This document shows, in pieces, positions 48,549 through 57,385 of a DNA stretch of 64,000 nt. Both the position numbers and the translations under genes were made by a program. The stretch's first letter is position 1. Every line of letters begins with the position of its first letter. The notes under the pieces are model-generated. The model worked only from the letters and a program-made list of their open reading frames with translations. It ran no database searches and was not told where the DNA came from. Source of the DNA: Pseudochrobactrum asaccharolyticum (GTDB taxonomy: Bacteria; Pseudomonadota; Alphaproteobacteria; Rhizobiales; Rhizobiaceae); assembly GCF_003314995.1 (NCBI RefSeq), contig NZ_QNRH01000008.1, forward strand, positions 62,001-126,000. Reading direction: 5' to 3'.

Positions 48549-48785
48549 ATGTCTACTCGTTTTCAGATTGCCGTATTACTGAGCCTGATGGTCAATGCCG
48601 TATTGTTCGGAATTGGTATGATCATTGTACTTACAATCCCTGATTTAGCGCAAAACGCTAAATATCTTATTCCTGTCGTCATTGGCTGCAGTTTTCTGAT
48701 TACCCCGTTTATATCCTGGTTTATGGCACCGCGTATGCGCAACCGTTACTGGCAGAACAGAAATCATAAAACCGGCAGCTTCTAG
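48549..48785 (+). CDS. Small two-helix membrane protein, paralog 2
   Basis: A 78-residue protein with two helices (about 7-30 and 41-62) and a basic C-terminal tail (MAPRMRNRYWQNRNHK). It shares the VLTIPDLA loop and the LITPFISWFMAPRM end pattern with paralog 1. AAGGGAGG precedes the ATG at 48549. Similar proteins occur in Hyphomicrobiales. The intergenic space between the paralogs contains a terminator, so it has its own promoter. Confidence 0.8.
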   Translation: MSTRFQIAVLLSLMVNAVLFGIGMIIVLTIPDLAQNAKYLIPVVIGCSFLITPFISWFMAPRMRNRYWQNRNHKTGSF

Positions 48786-48815
48786 ATCAGGTCTACGACC
48801 AATAAGGATTTTATC

Positions 48816-49061
48816 ATGCGTTTAGCTATCATTGCAGTGGCCGCGATTGTTGCACTCTCCGGCTGTACATCAACAGAAAAAGATTTGAGCGTGGGTACTG
48901 CTGCAGGCGCAGTTATCGGCGGTATCGCCGGTGGCGGCAAAGGTGCACTGATCGGTGCCGGCGCCGGTGCGGTCGGCGGCCTTCTGGTTCGCAATCTGCG
49001 CAACGGTAAATGCCAGTATCGCAACAGCCGCGGCCATATCTACACAGCTAATTGTAAATAA
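48816..49061 (+). CDS. Glycine-zipper lipoprotein
   Basis: An 81-residue precursor with a lipoprotein signal (ALSGC lipobox, Cys17), then a Gly/Ala-rich glycine-zipper stretch (GAVIGGIAGGGKGALIGAGAG, about residues 31-51) and a short C-terminal tail with two Cys. It is probably an outer-membrane-anchored small lipoprotein. ATG at 48816; 30 bp after paralog 2, so possibly cotranscribed. Confidence 0.85.
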   Translation: MRLAIIAVAAIVALSGCTSTEKDLSVGTAAGAVIGGIAGGGKGALIGAGAGAVGGLLVRNLRNGKCQYRNSRGHIYTANCK

Positions 49062-49119
49062 CCGCAGCATTTGACGGTATTTGCAAATGCCCGAGCTTAG
49101 GCTCTGCGCTGTATGAATT

Positions 49120-49162
49120 TTTAAAGGCGGCCTTTATCCGGAAACGGAAAGGCCGCTTTTAC
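49120..49162. terminator. Intrinsic terminator, bidirectional
   Basis: AAAGGCGGCCTTT / AAAGGCCGCTTT pair with a 12-base loop and flanking T-run, between the lipoprotein gene and the convergent proline-rich gene. Confidence 0.75.
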
Positions 49163-49170
49163 ATTTCCTG

Positions 49171-49479
49171 TCAGGGCTTGGTTTGCGGCTTGCAGACCAT
49201 GCGGTAAACCGGCGGAGACGGTGGCGGTTGCGGCGGCTGATAGACCGATGATGTCGGCGGCTCCCACCAATTCCGGTTATTGTTTTGTGGTGGAATCCCA
49301 TCCGTTGCATCAATGACAAGTTCCTGCTTGCAAACAATAAAACAAAAATCCGATTTCCCTTCCCCCTCCGGGCAGCCGATTGCGAGCGGAGGTCTCGGCG
49401 CTAACTTCTCACGCGCCTGCGCCTGAAATGACACTCCGAGCATCAGGCCTATGAAAATAATAATCAGATTTTTCTGCAT
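49171..49479 (-). CDS. Secreted proline-rich protein of unknown function
   Basis: A 102-residue precursor with a signal peptide (about 1-22, LIIIFIGLMLGVSFQAQA), four Cys in the mature part and a Pro/Tyr-rich C-terminal stretch (VYQPPQPPPSPPVYR). ATG at 49479 with no clear ribosome binding site. No family recognised. Confidence 0.6.
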   Translation of the reverse strand: MQKNLIIIFIGLMLGVSFQAQAREKLAPRPPLAIGCPEGEGKSDFCFIVCKQELVIDATDGIPPQNNNRNWWEPPTSSVYQPPQPPPSPPVYRMVCKPQTKP

Positions 49480-50326
49480 GTTTAAAAACTTTAAATTTCA
49501 GTTTTCAAACCATGCGGTCATTCGCGAAATTCGTAAATACCAAGGAATTGGCAGGAAATTCATTGGAGGATAGTCAAGTGTCAGCCTGCTTTCACCACGC
49601 TCAACGCGAAGCGCTTAATATTCTGCGTCTGAAAGCATGTCTTGGGCAACGCGGGTTTCAATCGGAACATGAGGTTTGAGCCCTCACATCACCGGATCAA
49701 GCCGGTTTTATCAAGATATTGCCAAGACATCATCGACACCCGCCAAAGTCGTTTCCGGTTCGAACCATAATTCTGGCATCCATGCAAATTTCATGATTGA
49801 TGGAACACGGGGTTGGCCGCAACCGGAACACATGTATCGTCAGCACGCATTATGCCCCCCAGCATAGTCTGACATACCCTCCACCGGCTGCTATTTACCC
49901 GTAGTCGCCAACCCCGCCCACTGAAAACCATCCCCTCAGAAGAGACATATCGGGCGCGGGTTGAGAGCCTCAGATTTCATCTAATCAATAAATCCACAGG
50001 CATGCACTGAAGCAAAAAGATTTATTGCTGAGCATTAATTAAATCATACCCATGATAATTAATGAATATTTACTTTTACCACCAATACCCCCCCGTATTT
50101 GCGGGGATTGTTTCATTTATCACGCTAAATTACGGATTTCAGCAGATCTTCGGTTCATCTCTGCTTGAGTCTTTCGGTCATCGCCTGCGTAGCAACGGCG
50201 GATAATCATATGACAAAGAATAATCCGAAATGACCATGTTGATCGTCCATAGAAATTTGAAACCGCAGACAGGCAGTCGTAATTATAAAATTACAGTATT
50301 TGTCTGATATTTAAGGTGGGATAAAT
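49480..50326. other. 847-bp region without a convincing gene
   Basis: 49480-49980 is locally richer in GC and C-runs than neighbouring intergenic DNA. A 55-codon frame (49512-49679) is the only one with a Shine-Dalgarno-like GGAGGA before an internal GTG at 49578; other short frames do not look coding. A 10-bp palindrome GGTTCGAACC in it is not part of a tRNA. 49990-50326 is AT-rich and holds the porin promoter. Confidence 0.4.
49512..49679 (+). CDS. Possible small ORF of unknown function
   Basis: An ATG frame of 55 codons with no recognisable domain. The in-frame GTG at 49578 has GGAGGA seven bases upstream and would give a 33-residue peptide (FHHAQREALNILRLKACLG). It could be a remnant of acquired DNA rather than a functioning gene. 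Support is weak. Confidence 0.2.
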   Translation: MRSFAKFVNTKELAGNSLEDSQVSACFHHAQREALNILRLKACLGQRGFQSEHEV

Positions 50327-51031
50327 ATGAAAATCTTTACACTCGCAGCGACCGCTGCGCTTTTGGCTACTCCGGCACTTGCAGCAGATGCTGTTGTATA
50401 TAATGATCCGGCTCCGGCAGTTGCCGATACATTTTCATGGACAGGCGGCTATATTGGTGTGAACGCCGGTTATGCCGGTGGCAAATTCAAAACCGACATG
50501 TACGGCGATTTTGATGAGAGCCTCTCCCTTCGCAGCAATTCCAGCGGCTTTATCGGCGGTGTTCAGGCCGGTTACAACTGGCAGTTCGGCCAGACAGTTG
50601 TTGGTATCGAAACCGACATTCAGGGCTCCGGTGTAAAGTCTGACTTCACTGTCGGATCAATGGGTTCTGAGGTAAATCTCGGCACCAAAGTCAGCTGGTT
50701 CGGTACAACCCGCGCCCGTCTTGGTTACACGCCGGTTGATCGCTTCATGGTCTATGCAACAGGTGGTGTTGCCTATGGTAAAGTGAAAACCTATGTCAAC
50801 GCACCATTTGACGAAGGTTCATCCTCTTTGTCCGATACACGCGTTGGTTACACAGTTGGCGCCGGTGCAGAATATGCACTCACAAACAACGTAACCCTGA
50901 AGACAGAATATCTCTATACCGACCTTGGCAAGCTCAAGTTCAACGTATCGGATGATTTCGACAATGTTGTTCACGGTGCAGCTAAATCTCAGTTCCACAC
51001 TGTCCGTGTAGGTCTGAACTATAAGTTCTGA
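50327..51031 (+). CDS. Omp25/Omp31-type outer-membrane beta-barrel protein
   Basis: A 234-residue precursor with signal peptide MKIFTLAATAALLATPALAA and a typical Brucellaceae barrel: WTGGYIGVNAGYAGGKF, GGVQAGYNWQFGQTVVGIET, the RARLGYTPVDRFMVYATGGV strand pair, TLKTEYLYTDLG and a C-terminal VGLNYKF ending in Phe, the Omp25/Omp31 hallmark. It is a major surface protein family. AAGGTGGG precedes the ATG at 50327. Monocistronic. Confidence 0.92.
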   Translation: MKIFTLAATAALLATPALAADAVVYNDPAPAVADTFSWTGGYIGVNAGYAGGKFKTDMYGDFDESLSLRSNSSGFIGGVQAGYNWQFGQTVVGIETDIQGSGVKSDFTVGSMGSEVNLGTKVSWFGTTRARLGYTPVDRFMVYATGGVAYGKVKTYVNAPFDEGSSSLSDTRVGYTVGAGAEYALTNNVTLKTEYLYTDLGKLKFNVSDDFDNVVHGAAKSQFHTVRVGLNYKF

Positions 51032-51049
51032 TTTCTGCCTCCGGAAATC

Positions 51050-51084
51050 AAAACAGCCCCGGATAATCTATCCGGGGCTGTTTG
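51050..51084. terminator. Bidirectional intrinsic terminator
   Basis: Perfect 15-bp stem AAACAGCCCCGGATA / TATCCGGGGCTGTTT with a 3-base loop between the convergent porin and LysE genes. Confidence 0.95.
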
Positions 51085-51088
51085 CGTT

Positions 51089-51721
51089 TTAGCGCCGTGC
51101 TTCGGTGAGCATACGAATAGCAAGCCCTGTCAGAACCATCCCCATCAACCAGCGCTGTACAACAAGCCAGCTCGGGCGTTTACTGAGAAACACCGCAATA
51201 GAACCGGCTGCAATTGCAATCATTGCATTCACGCTGACGCTTATCATGATCTGTACAAAACCGAGAACCAGAGATTGCGTTAAAACACTGCCATGCTCAG
51301 GACTGATGAATTGCGGTAACAATGAGAGATACATCACCGCGATTTTGGGATTAAGCAGATTGGTCAGAAATCCCATGAGAAAAAGTTTGCGCGGGCTGTC
51401 TTCTGGTAAATCCCTGACCTGAAACGGCGAGCGTCCGCCCGGTTTCAGCACTTGCCATGCAAGATAGAGCAAATAGAGCGCACCGCCAAAGCGAAGCGCG
51501 TCATAGGCATAGGGCACTGCCATGACGATTGCAGTGATACCAAATGCGGCACAGAGCATATAAAACACAAAGCCGAGCGCCACACCTCCCAGCGAGATCA
51601 ATCCCGCGATGCGCCCCTGACAAATCGATCTGGAGATCAGATAGACCATATTCGGGCCGGGTGTGAGCACCATTCCGAGTGCGATCAAAGCGAAAGCTAT
51701 GAGGCTGGCAGTTTCCGGCAT
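51089..51721 (-). CDS. LysE-family amino acid exporter
   Basis: A 210-residue inner-membrane protein with about six helices. LTPGPNMVYLISRSICQGR near the start is the LysE/RhtB signature, and FLTNLLNPKIAVMYLSLLPQF is the second motif. The family exports amino acids such as Lys, Arg or Thr, or homoserine. The ATG at 51721 has AAGGGGAGAG upstream; the longer frame to 51865 lacks support. It is divergent from a VOC protein gene, 96 bp apart. Confidence 0.9.
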   Translation of the reverse strand: MPETASLIAFALIALGMVLTPGPNMVYLISRSICQGRIAGLISLGGVALGFVFYMLCAAFGITAIVMAVPYAYDALRFGGALYLLYLAWQVLKPGGRSPFQVRDLPEDSPRKLFLMGFLTNLLNPKIAVMYLSLLPQFISPEHGSVLTQSLVLGFVQIMISVSVNAMIAIAAGSIAVFLSKRPSWLVVQRWLMGMVLTGLAIRMLTEARR

Positions 51722-51817
51722 ACACAACTCTCCCCTTGGCATCAGCCGAATTATAGTATCGTATATTTCCTGATTGAATTCTGACTTTACCGGCTCAAAA
51801 TTGCAACGGGAGGAAGC

Positions 51818-52153
51818 ATGAAAATCGCAGCAGGGAAAAATATCGCCATCAAAGTGCCGCTCCACAAATGGGCAGAAACAGTTGCCTATTACCGTGATAA
51901 AGTAGGACTACCGGTCAAAAAAGAGCTGAAGGCCAGCGTCGGCTTTATCTTCGGAGACATGACCTTATGGATTGATCGTGTTGAGAAACAAAGTCAGGTT
52001 GATGTGTGGCTAGAACTGTTCACAGACGATCCCGATCAGGCACTGAGCCATCTGGGAAGTCCGTTACGCGACGAGCTGGAGCCTCTTGATGAAGTGAACG
52101 GGCATTGGACATCTGATCCGGCTGGCGTTGTGCTCCTCGTCAGAAATGAATGA
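51818..52153 (+). CDS. VOC/glyoxalase-superfamily protein
   Basis: A 111-residue single-domain protein with the VOC pattern (ETVAYYRDKVGLPV, MTLWIDRVEK, GHWTSDPAGVVLLV), in which paired domains form metal or ligand sites. I cannot assign a substrate. ACGGGAGGAAGC precedes the ATG at 51818. It is divergent from LysE and 183 bp upstream of cho. Confidence 0.8.
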   Translation: MKIAAGKNIAIKVPLHKWAETVAYYRDKVGLPVKKELKASVGFIFGDMTLWIDRVEKQSQVDVWLELFTDDPDQALSHLGSPLRDELEPLDEVNGHWTSDPAGVVLLVRNE

Positions 52154-52336
52154 CAAAAGCCGAATTTTATAAAAACAAATTTTCTGCGCCTGCAACGCAA
52201 GCAAACAGCTTAATCTATACGTGTGCGCCGTTAAAATCTCAGCACATTTTCCATTCGTAAAAACGCTCAGCCCTAATTGTGTCGCTTTCGTAAAACATTA
52301 AGAACACCACAGATAAAGACCGAGACAGCAGGCTTC

Positions 52337-53227
52337 ATGTTCCCTCACCATCTTCCCTCGCAAAAAGCGGCACCGGATGATGTGCTGTATCAGTACCCTG
52401 CCTCATTGAGAGAACAAGTGGCCGCCTCACCTCAGGTTCCGGGTGTTTATATTCTTCACGGGGCGAACAATCATTATCCGCTCTATATCGGTAAAAGCAT
52501 CAATATCAGAACGCGCCTGCTCTCCCATTTGCGCACGCCAAAAGAAGCACGCCTGCTAAAGCAGACAGCCCGTATCAGCTATATTCCGACCGCCGGCGAG
52601 ATAAGTGCTCTCTTACTGGAAGCACAGATGATTAAGCAGCAACAACCGCTGTTTAATCGCAGATTGCGAAAAACCAAAGACACCTGCTCATTTGTGCTGA
52701 ATGAAACAGGGCTGCATATCCAATATACGGATGACATGTCCAATGAGCCTGACAATAATGTCTATGGCTTATTCAAAAACCAGTTTTACGCCAAAGACCG
52801 CCTGCGCGAACTCGCAGACGAATATAAATTATGCCTGAGTGTTCTTGGTTTTGAACCGCACACCAAAGGCAGAGGCTGTTTTAGGTCGGCAATACAGAAA
52901 TGTGCCGGTGCCTGCTGCGGTAAAGAAGATACAGATCAACACAATGCGCGTTTAGAGACAGCGCTTAAACAATTCACGCTGGCTGCATGGCCCTATAGCA
53001 GTGCGATTGCCGTGAAAGAGAGCTTCGGCCGGTTGAAACAATATCATGTACTGCATAACTGGCGCTATCATGGCAGTTATAAATCCATGCAAGGTCTGAA
53101 AAACTACCGGCTGGATAAAGACACACTCTTCGACGCCGATATGTACAAAATCCTCGTCAAGCCAATCCTGTTTGGCAGTGCTGAAATTCTGGCTTTACCT
53201 GAGCCGTCTCGCTTCAATTGTGAATAG
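52337..53227 (+). CDS. cho: Excinuclease Cho (UvrC homolog)
   Basis: A 296-residue GIY-YIG endonuclease. The nuclease motif is VPGVYILHGANNHYPLYIGK (about residues 38-57) followed by INIRTRLLSHL and E in ALLLEAQMIKQ. Length is close to E. coli Cho (295), which makes the 3' incision in UvrABC repair on bulky lesions. The ATG at 52337 is chosen; the TTG at 52277 is an alternative. No alphaproteobacterial LexA box was seen upstream. Its 3' end overlaps the opposite-strand phosphatase gene by 14 bp. Confidence 0.88.
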   Translation: MFPHHLPSQKAAPDDVLYQYPASLREQVAASPQVPGVYILHGANNHYPLYIGKSINIRTRLLSHLRTPKEARLLKQTARISYIPTAGEISALLLEAQMIKQQQPLFNRRLRKTKDTCSFVLNETGLHIQYTDDMSNEPDNNVYGLFKNQFYAKDRLRELADEYKLCLSVLGFEPHTKGRGCFRSAIQKCAGACCGKEDTDQHNARLETALKQFTLAAWPYSSAIAVKESFGRLKQYHVLHNWRYHGSYKSMQGLKNYRLDKDTLFDADMYKILVKPILFGSAEILALPEPSRFNCE

Positions 53228-53759
53228 ACCTGTACTCTTCGGGCACACGTATAATCGTCACATTAACGACAGCGTTACCTTCATAATGTAACCGGACACC
53301 TTCGCAATATCCCGCTGCATCGCCCCACTCAGCATGATTGAGCAATGGTGCGCTCGCCACTGCGCCAAGTTCTACTACACCACCATGCGTAATGATGAGC
53401 CCATGTTCGCCATCAGATAGTTTTTCTGCAATCTCTTTCCATAATGCAGCCTGCTTATAGGCATATTCTGCGCATGCACCACCTGATTTTATAATCTGCA
53501 TCACACCGGAATATGAGTTTGGCCAAGCAATTCCTCTGGTCGTCTCTTCGGAAATGCCACTTAAACCATCAATAATTTCATGTACTTCAAATCCCATGAC
53601 CAAGGCTGTCTCTATCGCTCTGGGTAAAGGACTAGAAAAAACACGATCATAGGCTGCGGCAGCATCCCCTACCAACCGAGCTAAAGTAATACCATCTTGA
53701 GACAAATGAGCCCCTGGTTTTCGCCTCATCGTATGACGCAAGACATCTAGTGTTTTCAT
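53214..53759 (-). CDS. Histidine phosphatase family protein
   Basis: A 181-residue phosphoglycerate-mutase-like phosphatase. The N-terminal catalytic motif is VLRHTMRRKPG (RHT rather than RHG), and the second His is in LIITHGGVVEL (about residue 125). PLPRAIETALVMG supplies the SSPLxRAxET-like motif. Substrate unknown. The ATG at 53759 follows GAGGGATG; a longer open frame extends to 53936 without a ribosome binding site. Overlaps cho by 14 bp tail to tail. Confidence 0.8.
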   Translation of the reverse strand: MKTLDVLRHTMRRKPGAHLSQDGITLARLVGDAAAAYDRVFSSPLPRAIETALVMGFEVHEIIDGLSGISEETTRGIAWPNSYSGVMQIIKSGGACAEYAYKQAALWKEIAEKLSDGEHGLIITHGGVVELGAVASAPLLNHAEWGDAAGYCEGVRLHYEGNAVVNVTIIRVPEEYRSIHN

Positions 53760-54095
53760 TCGGCATCCCTCACTCTTTACCACAAGCACTCTAACCAAAG
53801 CATATTCAACTGAGCAATCATATGAAATTGGGTAAAAGCCAGTTTCAAGGCACGCTTCAATACAGCCATGGAATTTTCCATTTTCAACTGCTTGCATGAC
53901 ATGAAAAGAAACACGAAAATAACAGCTTGTTCGCATCAGAATAAGCGATGATTATTGGCAAAGAATATGCATAAAAAGGTCGATGGGATCAGGGAAGAGA
54001 TAAGAAGCGCCTAAACAAAGCAGCGCTATGCAAGCAAATTTCATCAAAGAAATTCGTTGCTAAAAACACAACAATTACAAAGAGAAGATTGTAAG
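53760..54095. other. 336-bp region between phosphatase gene and first tRNA-Thr
   Basis: No gene is supported. The upstream continuation of the phosphatase frame (to 53936) has no start signal. The tRNA 3' end lies at 54096. Confidence 0.5.
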
Positions 54096-54171
<76 letters not shown>

Positions 54172-54590
54172 AACAACGGCTAGATAGCATATTCTTTTCG
54201 TTTGTAAACTGCAAACTCTGCAAATAGATCAGAGAAAACCACAGGATAATGCAAACCGGCACTAAAATGTTGATTTTGTCAGCTGTGTGCTTCTTTTATT
54301 GATATAAAATTGCCCAAAATCCCAGCATTTCAAAAACACTAACTGCGACTCACAAAAGCAAAATACCAAACAGAATCAAAAGCACTCTGAAAGTTGAATA
54401 GCAAAGATCAGATATATAGCTGTGCTGAAACAGACAAGATCAAACCATAAAAACGCCGGAGCATCCAACAGGTGATACCAGCGCTCAATCGTCAAAATAA
54501 AATAATGAGAAAATTTTGTATGCGTTTACAGTACCTATCCTATAAATAGGATCAGTCATAAAATGCAACAATTACAATGAAAGATGTAAG
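54172..54590. other. 419-bp spacer between the two tRNA-Thr genes
   Basis: AT-rich with no gene. It holds the promoter of copy 1 and, next to copy 2, a short segment (CAACAATTACA) that matches the region 3' of copy 1. Confidence 0.6.
54186..54215 (-). promoter_or_regulatory. Promoter of tRNA-Thr copy 1
   Basis: Minus-strand -35 TTTGCA and -10 TATGCT separated by 18 bp, 15 bp ahead of the tRNA 5' end. The -10 region AATATGCTATCTAGCC is repeated in front of copy 2. Confidence 0.55.
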
Positions 54591-54666
<76 letters not shown>

Positions 54667-54681
54667 AACTGACGGCTAGAT

Positions 54682-54711
54682 AGCATATTCTTTTTGGTTG
54701 TAAAACGGAAA
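54682..54711 (-). promoter_or_regulatory. Promoter of tRNA-Thr copy 2
   Basis: -10 TATGCT with TTTCCG 18 bp upstream on the minus strand; same -10 box and downstream flank as copy 1, but the -35 is weaker. Confidence 0.5.
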
Positions 54712-54807
54712 ATCACATCGAACCGTAAAAAATAACAATGTTTTGCCTCTTATCCACATTTAGGCTACAAAACCTCATCCAATCATGCAGCTTTTCGGCG
54801 GAAACTG

Positions 54808-55581
54808 ATGAAATATCCATATAAAAAATTCTTTTATATCACCTCAGGCACCCCGGAATCCGTCTCAGCAGCGGAATCATTGCGCAAGCGCTATGGTGAA
54901 ACACCCGCGGAAGAAGCCGATGCGCTCATTGTACTGGGTGGCGATGGTATCATGTTGCAGGCTCTGCACGACCATATGAATCAGAGCCGCCCGATTTACG
55001 GCATGAATCGCGGCTCAGTTGGCTTCCTGATGAATGAGTATCATGAGGATGATTTGCCAAAGCGTGTTGCCGCAGCCCATGCCGAAACAATCCGCCCTCT
55101 GGAGATGATTACAGAATCCCTTGAGAGCGGCACCGTCAAAGCATTGGCCATCAATGAGGTTTCGGTTTTGCGCCAATCCTATCAGGCTGCCAAAATCCGC
55201 ATCAGCATTGATGACAAGGTGCGGCTGGAAGAACTGATCTGCGATGGTTTGATGGTTGCCACACCCGCCGGTTCCACCGCCTATAATCTGTCTGCCCAAG
55301 GACCGATCCTGCCGCTGGACTCTCCGCTGCTCGCCCTCACACCTGTCAGCCCTTTCCGCCCGCGGCGCTGGCGCGGTGCCTTATTGCCAAAATCGGTCGC
55401 GGTGCGGATGGATATTCTTGAGGTTGAAAAACGGCCGGTCAACGCCGTTGCCGACCATACAGAGGTAAAATCAGTGACTTCCGTGACTGTGCGTGAAGAT
55501 ACACAAAACAGCGTAACCCTACTTTTTGATGAAGAACACACATGGGATGAGCGCATCTTGAACGAGCAATTCCGCTATTAA
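54808..55581 (+). CDS. nadK: NAD kinase
   Basis: A 257-residue NAD kinase (PpnK). The GGDG motif is at residues 44-47 (VLGGDGIMLQ), followed by the NADP-site Asn/Arg segment (YGMNRGSVGFLMNEY), DGLMVATPAGSTAYNLSAQGP and a C-terminal beta domain. It makes NADP+ from NAD+ and ATP. It is short but complete for Hyphomicrobiales. ATG at 54808 with GGCGGAAA upstream. Confidence 0.95.
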   Translation: MKYPYKKFFYITSGTPESVSAAESLRKRYGETPAEEADALIVLGGDGIMLQALHDHMNQSRPIYGMNRGSVGFLMNEYHEDDLPKRVAAAHAETIRPLEMITESLESGTVKALAINEVSVLRQSYQAAKIRISIDDKVRLEELICDGLMVATPAGSTAYNLSAQGPILPLDSPLLALTPVSPFRPRRWRGALLPKSVAVRMDILEVEKRPVNAVADHTEVKSVTSVTVREDTQNSVTLLFDEEHTWDERILNEQFRY

Positions 55582-55842
55582 AATGGCGAAACCAAACACT
55601 TCAAGAGCAATGAGCGGCATCTATTAACTTGGCGCAGAGTAATAGCCTGCCATAATGACAATTAAATCACCCTATTTTGCAGCAAAAATGGCATTTTTGT
55701 TGACTTTTTGAGCCGTTCCCCGTAACGGCTTTATTAATTTTAACGCAATGCGCAAACATAAGCGCTTTTCCTGTCCTGTTGTCATGCGGACATTACCGGT
55801 CGGGTCCAGTGCGCTTCTTCCAAAAAGAGAGCTACGCCTCCA
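55582..55842 (+). other. Intergenic region holding a terminator and the helicase leader
   Basis: 260 bp with no gene between nadK and the helicase gene. It includes a terminator-like hairpin (55711-55730) and the promoter and 5' leader of the helicase, a gene whose relatives often have long cold-responsive leaders. Confidence 0.45.
55709..55742 (+). terminator. Terminator-like hairpin after nadK
   Basis: Stem AGCCGTT / AACGGCT with a 6-base loop, followed by TTATTAATTTT; 128 bp after the nadK stop. It could also be an attenuator in the helicase leader. Confidence 0.6.
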
Positions 55843-57381
55843 TTGACGACATTTGCAGAACTCGGTCTGTCACCGAAAATACTGGCAGCGGTAGAAGCCG
55901 CCGGTTACACCACCCCTACTCCTATTCAGGCTGGCGCCATTCCTCATGCTCTGGAACGTAAAGACGTTCTCGGTATTGCCCAGACCGGCACCGGTAAAAC
56001 AGCATCTTTCGTGCTACCGATGCTGCACTTGCTTGAAAAAGGCCGCGCCCGTGCACGTATGCCGCGCACGCTTATTCTCGAACCAACCCGCGAGCTTGCG
56101 GCTCAGGTAGAAGAGAATTTTGTAAAATACGGCGTTAATCATCGTATCAATGTGGCTCTGCTGATCGGCGGCGTTTCCTTTGAAGAACAGGAACGCAAGC
56201 TGGAACGCGGTGCCGATGTGCTGATCGCGACACCAGGCCGCCTGCTCGACCATTTTGAGCGCGGCAAGCTGCTGCTGACCGGCGTTGAAATTCTGGTTAT
56301 CGACGAAGCAGACCGTATGCTGGATATGGGTTTCATCCCTGATATCGAGCGTATCTGCAAGCTGATCCCTTTTACCCGTCAGACCTTGTTCTTCTCAGCC
56401 ACTATGCCTGCGGAAATCACCAAGCTGACCGAGCAGTTCCTGCATTCGCCAGCCCGCGTTGAAGTTGCGAAAGCATCGACAACCGCAAAGACTGTGACCC
56501 AGCGTCTGGTTAAGTCGGCCAAGAAGCCATGGGATAAGCGCGCAGTGCTGCGTGATCTCATTCAGGCTGAAGGTGATGAGCTGAAAAATGCGATCATTTT
56601 CTGCAATCGCAAAATGGATGTGTCCGAACTGTTCCGCTCGCTGGTAAAGCACGGCTTTAACGCCGGTGCTCTGCATGGCGACATGGATCAGCGCGCGCGC
56701 ATGACTATGCTGAGCAATTTTAAAGACGGCAATCTTCAGCTGTTGGTCGCCTCTGATGTGGCTGCCCGCGGTCTGGATATTCCGGATGTCAGCCATGTGT
56801 TCAACTATGACATTCCGATCCATGCGGAAGATTATGTTCACCGTATCGGCCGTACCGGTCGTGCCGGTCGTTCGGGCAAGGCTTTCTCGATCATTACGGC
56901 TTCCGACACAAAACATCTCGATGCCATCGAAAAGATGATCGGCGAAAAGATCGAATGGCTGGATGGCGATCTTTCAACTCTGCCTGCGCAGGAAGAGACT
57001 GAAGAAACCGGTCGTCGTGGTCGCAACAGCCGTGGCAAAAACGGCAAGAAGCCGCGTGATGCAAAAGAACATAAAGAAAAGCAGGCTCAGCCGCGCGTAG
57101 CAGAAGAAAAAGCTGCTGAGGCACCGGTAGTGGCAGATATTTCTGCTCTTGATGCGCCGCAGCCGGTTATTCCGGATAATGTTTCTCTCGGTACAGCCGT
57201 TACACAGGAGCCGGTTCGCCCTGCTCCGCATAAGAATGGCAATGATGAACGCCGTCAGAACCACACGCAGAATGGCCAGCAGAATAATAAGCGCCATCGT
57301 CGTGATTTTGATGATGAGCCGTCACCGCTGGGCTTCGGCGATGATATTCCGGCTTTCATGCTGATACCAATCAACATCTAA
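55843..57381 (+). CDS. DEAD-box RNA helicase, RhlE-like
   Basis: A 512-residue ATP-dependent RNA helicase. All motifs are present: Q motif (YTTPTPIQAGAIP), I (AQTGTGKT), Ia (PTRELA), II DEAD (VIDEADRMLDMGF), III (SAT), IV-VI (HRIGRTGRAG). After about residue 385 comes a basic, low-complexity Lys/Arg/Glu tail with GRRGRNSRGKNGKK, typical of RhlE-type RNA-binding extensions. It starts with TTG at 55843; no in-frame ATG fits upstream. Likely roles are RNA structure remodelling, ribosome assembly and cold growth (family knowledge). A strong bidirectional terminator follows. Confidence 0.93.
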   Translation: MTTFAELGLSPKILAAVEAAGYTTPTPIQAGAIPHALERKDVLGIAQTGTGKTASFVLPMLHLLEKGRARARMPRTLILEPTRELAAQVEENFVKYGVNHRINVALLIGGVSFEEQERKLERGADVLIATPGRLLDHFERGKLLLTGVEILVIDEADRMLDMGFIPDIERICKLIPFTRQTLFFSATMPAEITKLTEQFLHSPARVEVAKASTTAKTVTQRLVKSAKKPWDKRAVLRDLIQAEGDELKNAIIFCNRKMDVSELFRSLVKHGFNAGALHGDMDQRARMTMLSNFKDGNLQLLVASDVAARGLDIPDVSHVFNYDIPIHAEDYVHRIGRTGRAGRSGKAFSIITASDTKHLDAIEKMIGEKIEWLDGDLSTLPAQEETEETGRRGRNSRGKNGKKPRDAKEHKEKQAQPRVAEEKAAEAPVVADISALDAPQPVIPDNVSLGTAVTQEPVRPAPHKNGNDERRQNHTQNGQQNNKRHRRDFDDEPSPLGFGDDIPAFMLIPINI

Positions 57382-57385
57382 AAAT

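Noticed and set aside
49750-49775. tRNA-like GGTTCGAACC T-arm motif
   Set aside because: Flanking bases do not pair into a T-arm or cloverleaf, so it is not a tRNA or tRNA fragment that I can support.
52154-52336. Possible LexA/SOS box upstream of cho
   Set aside because: No GTTC-N7-GTTC or GAAC-N7-GAAC pattern is present, although E. coli cho is SOS-regulated.
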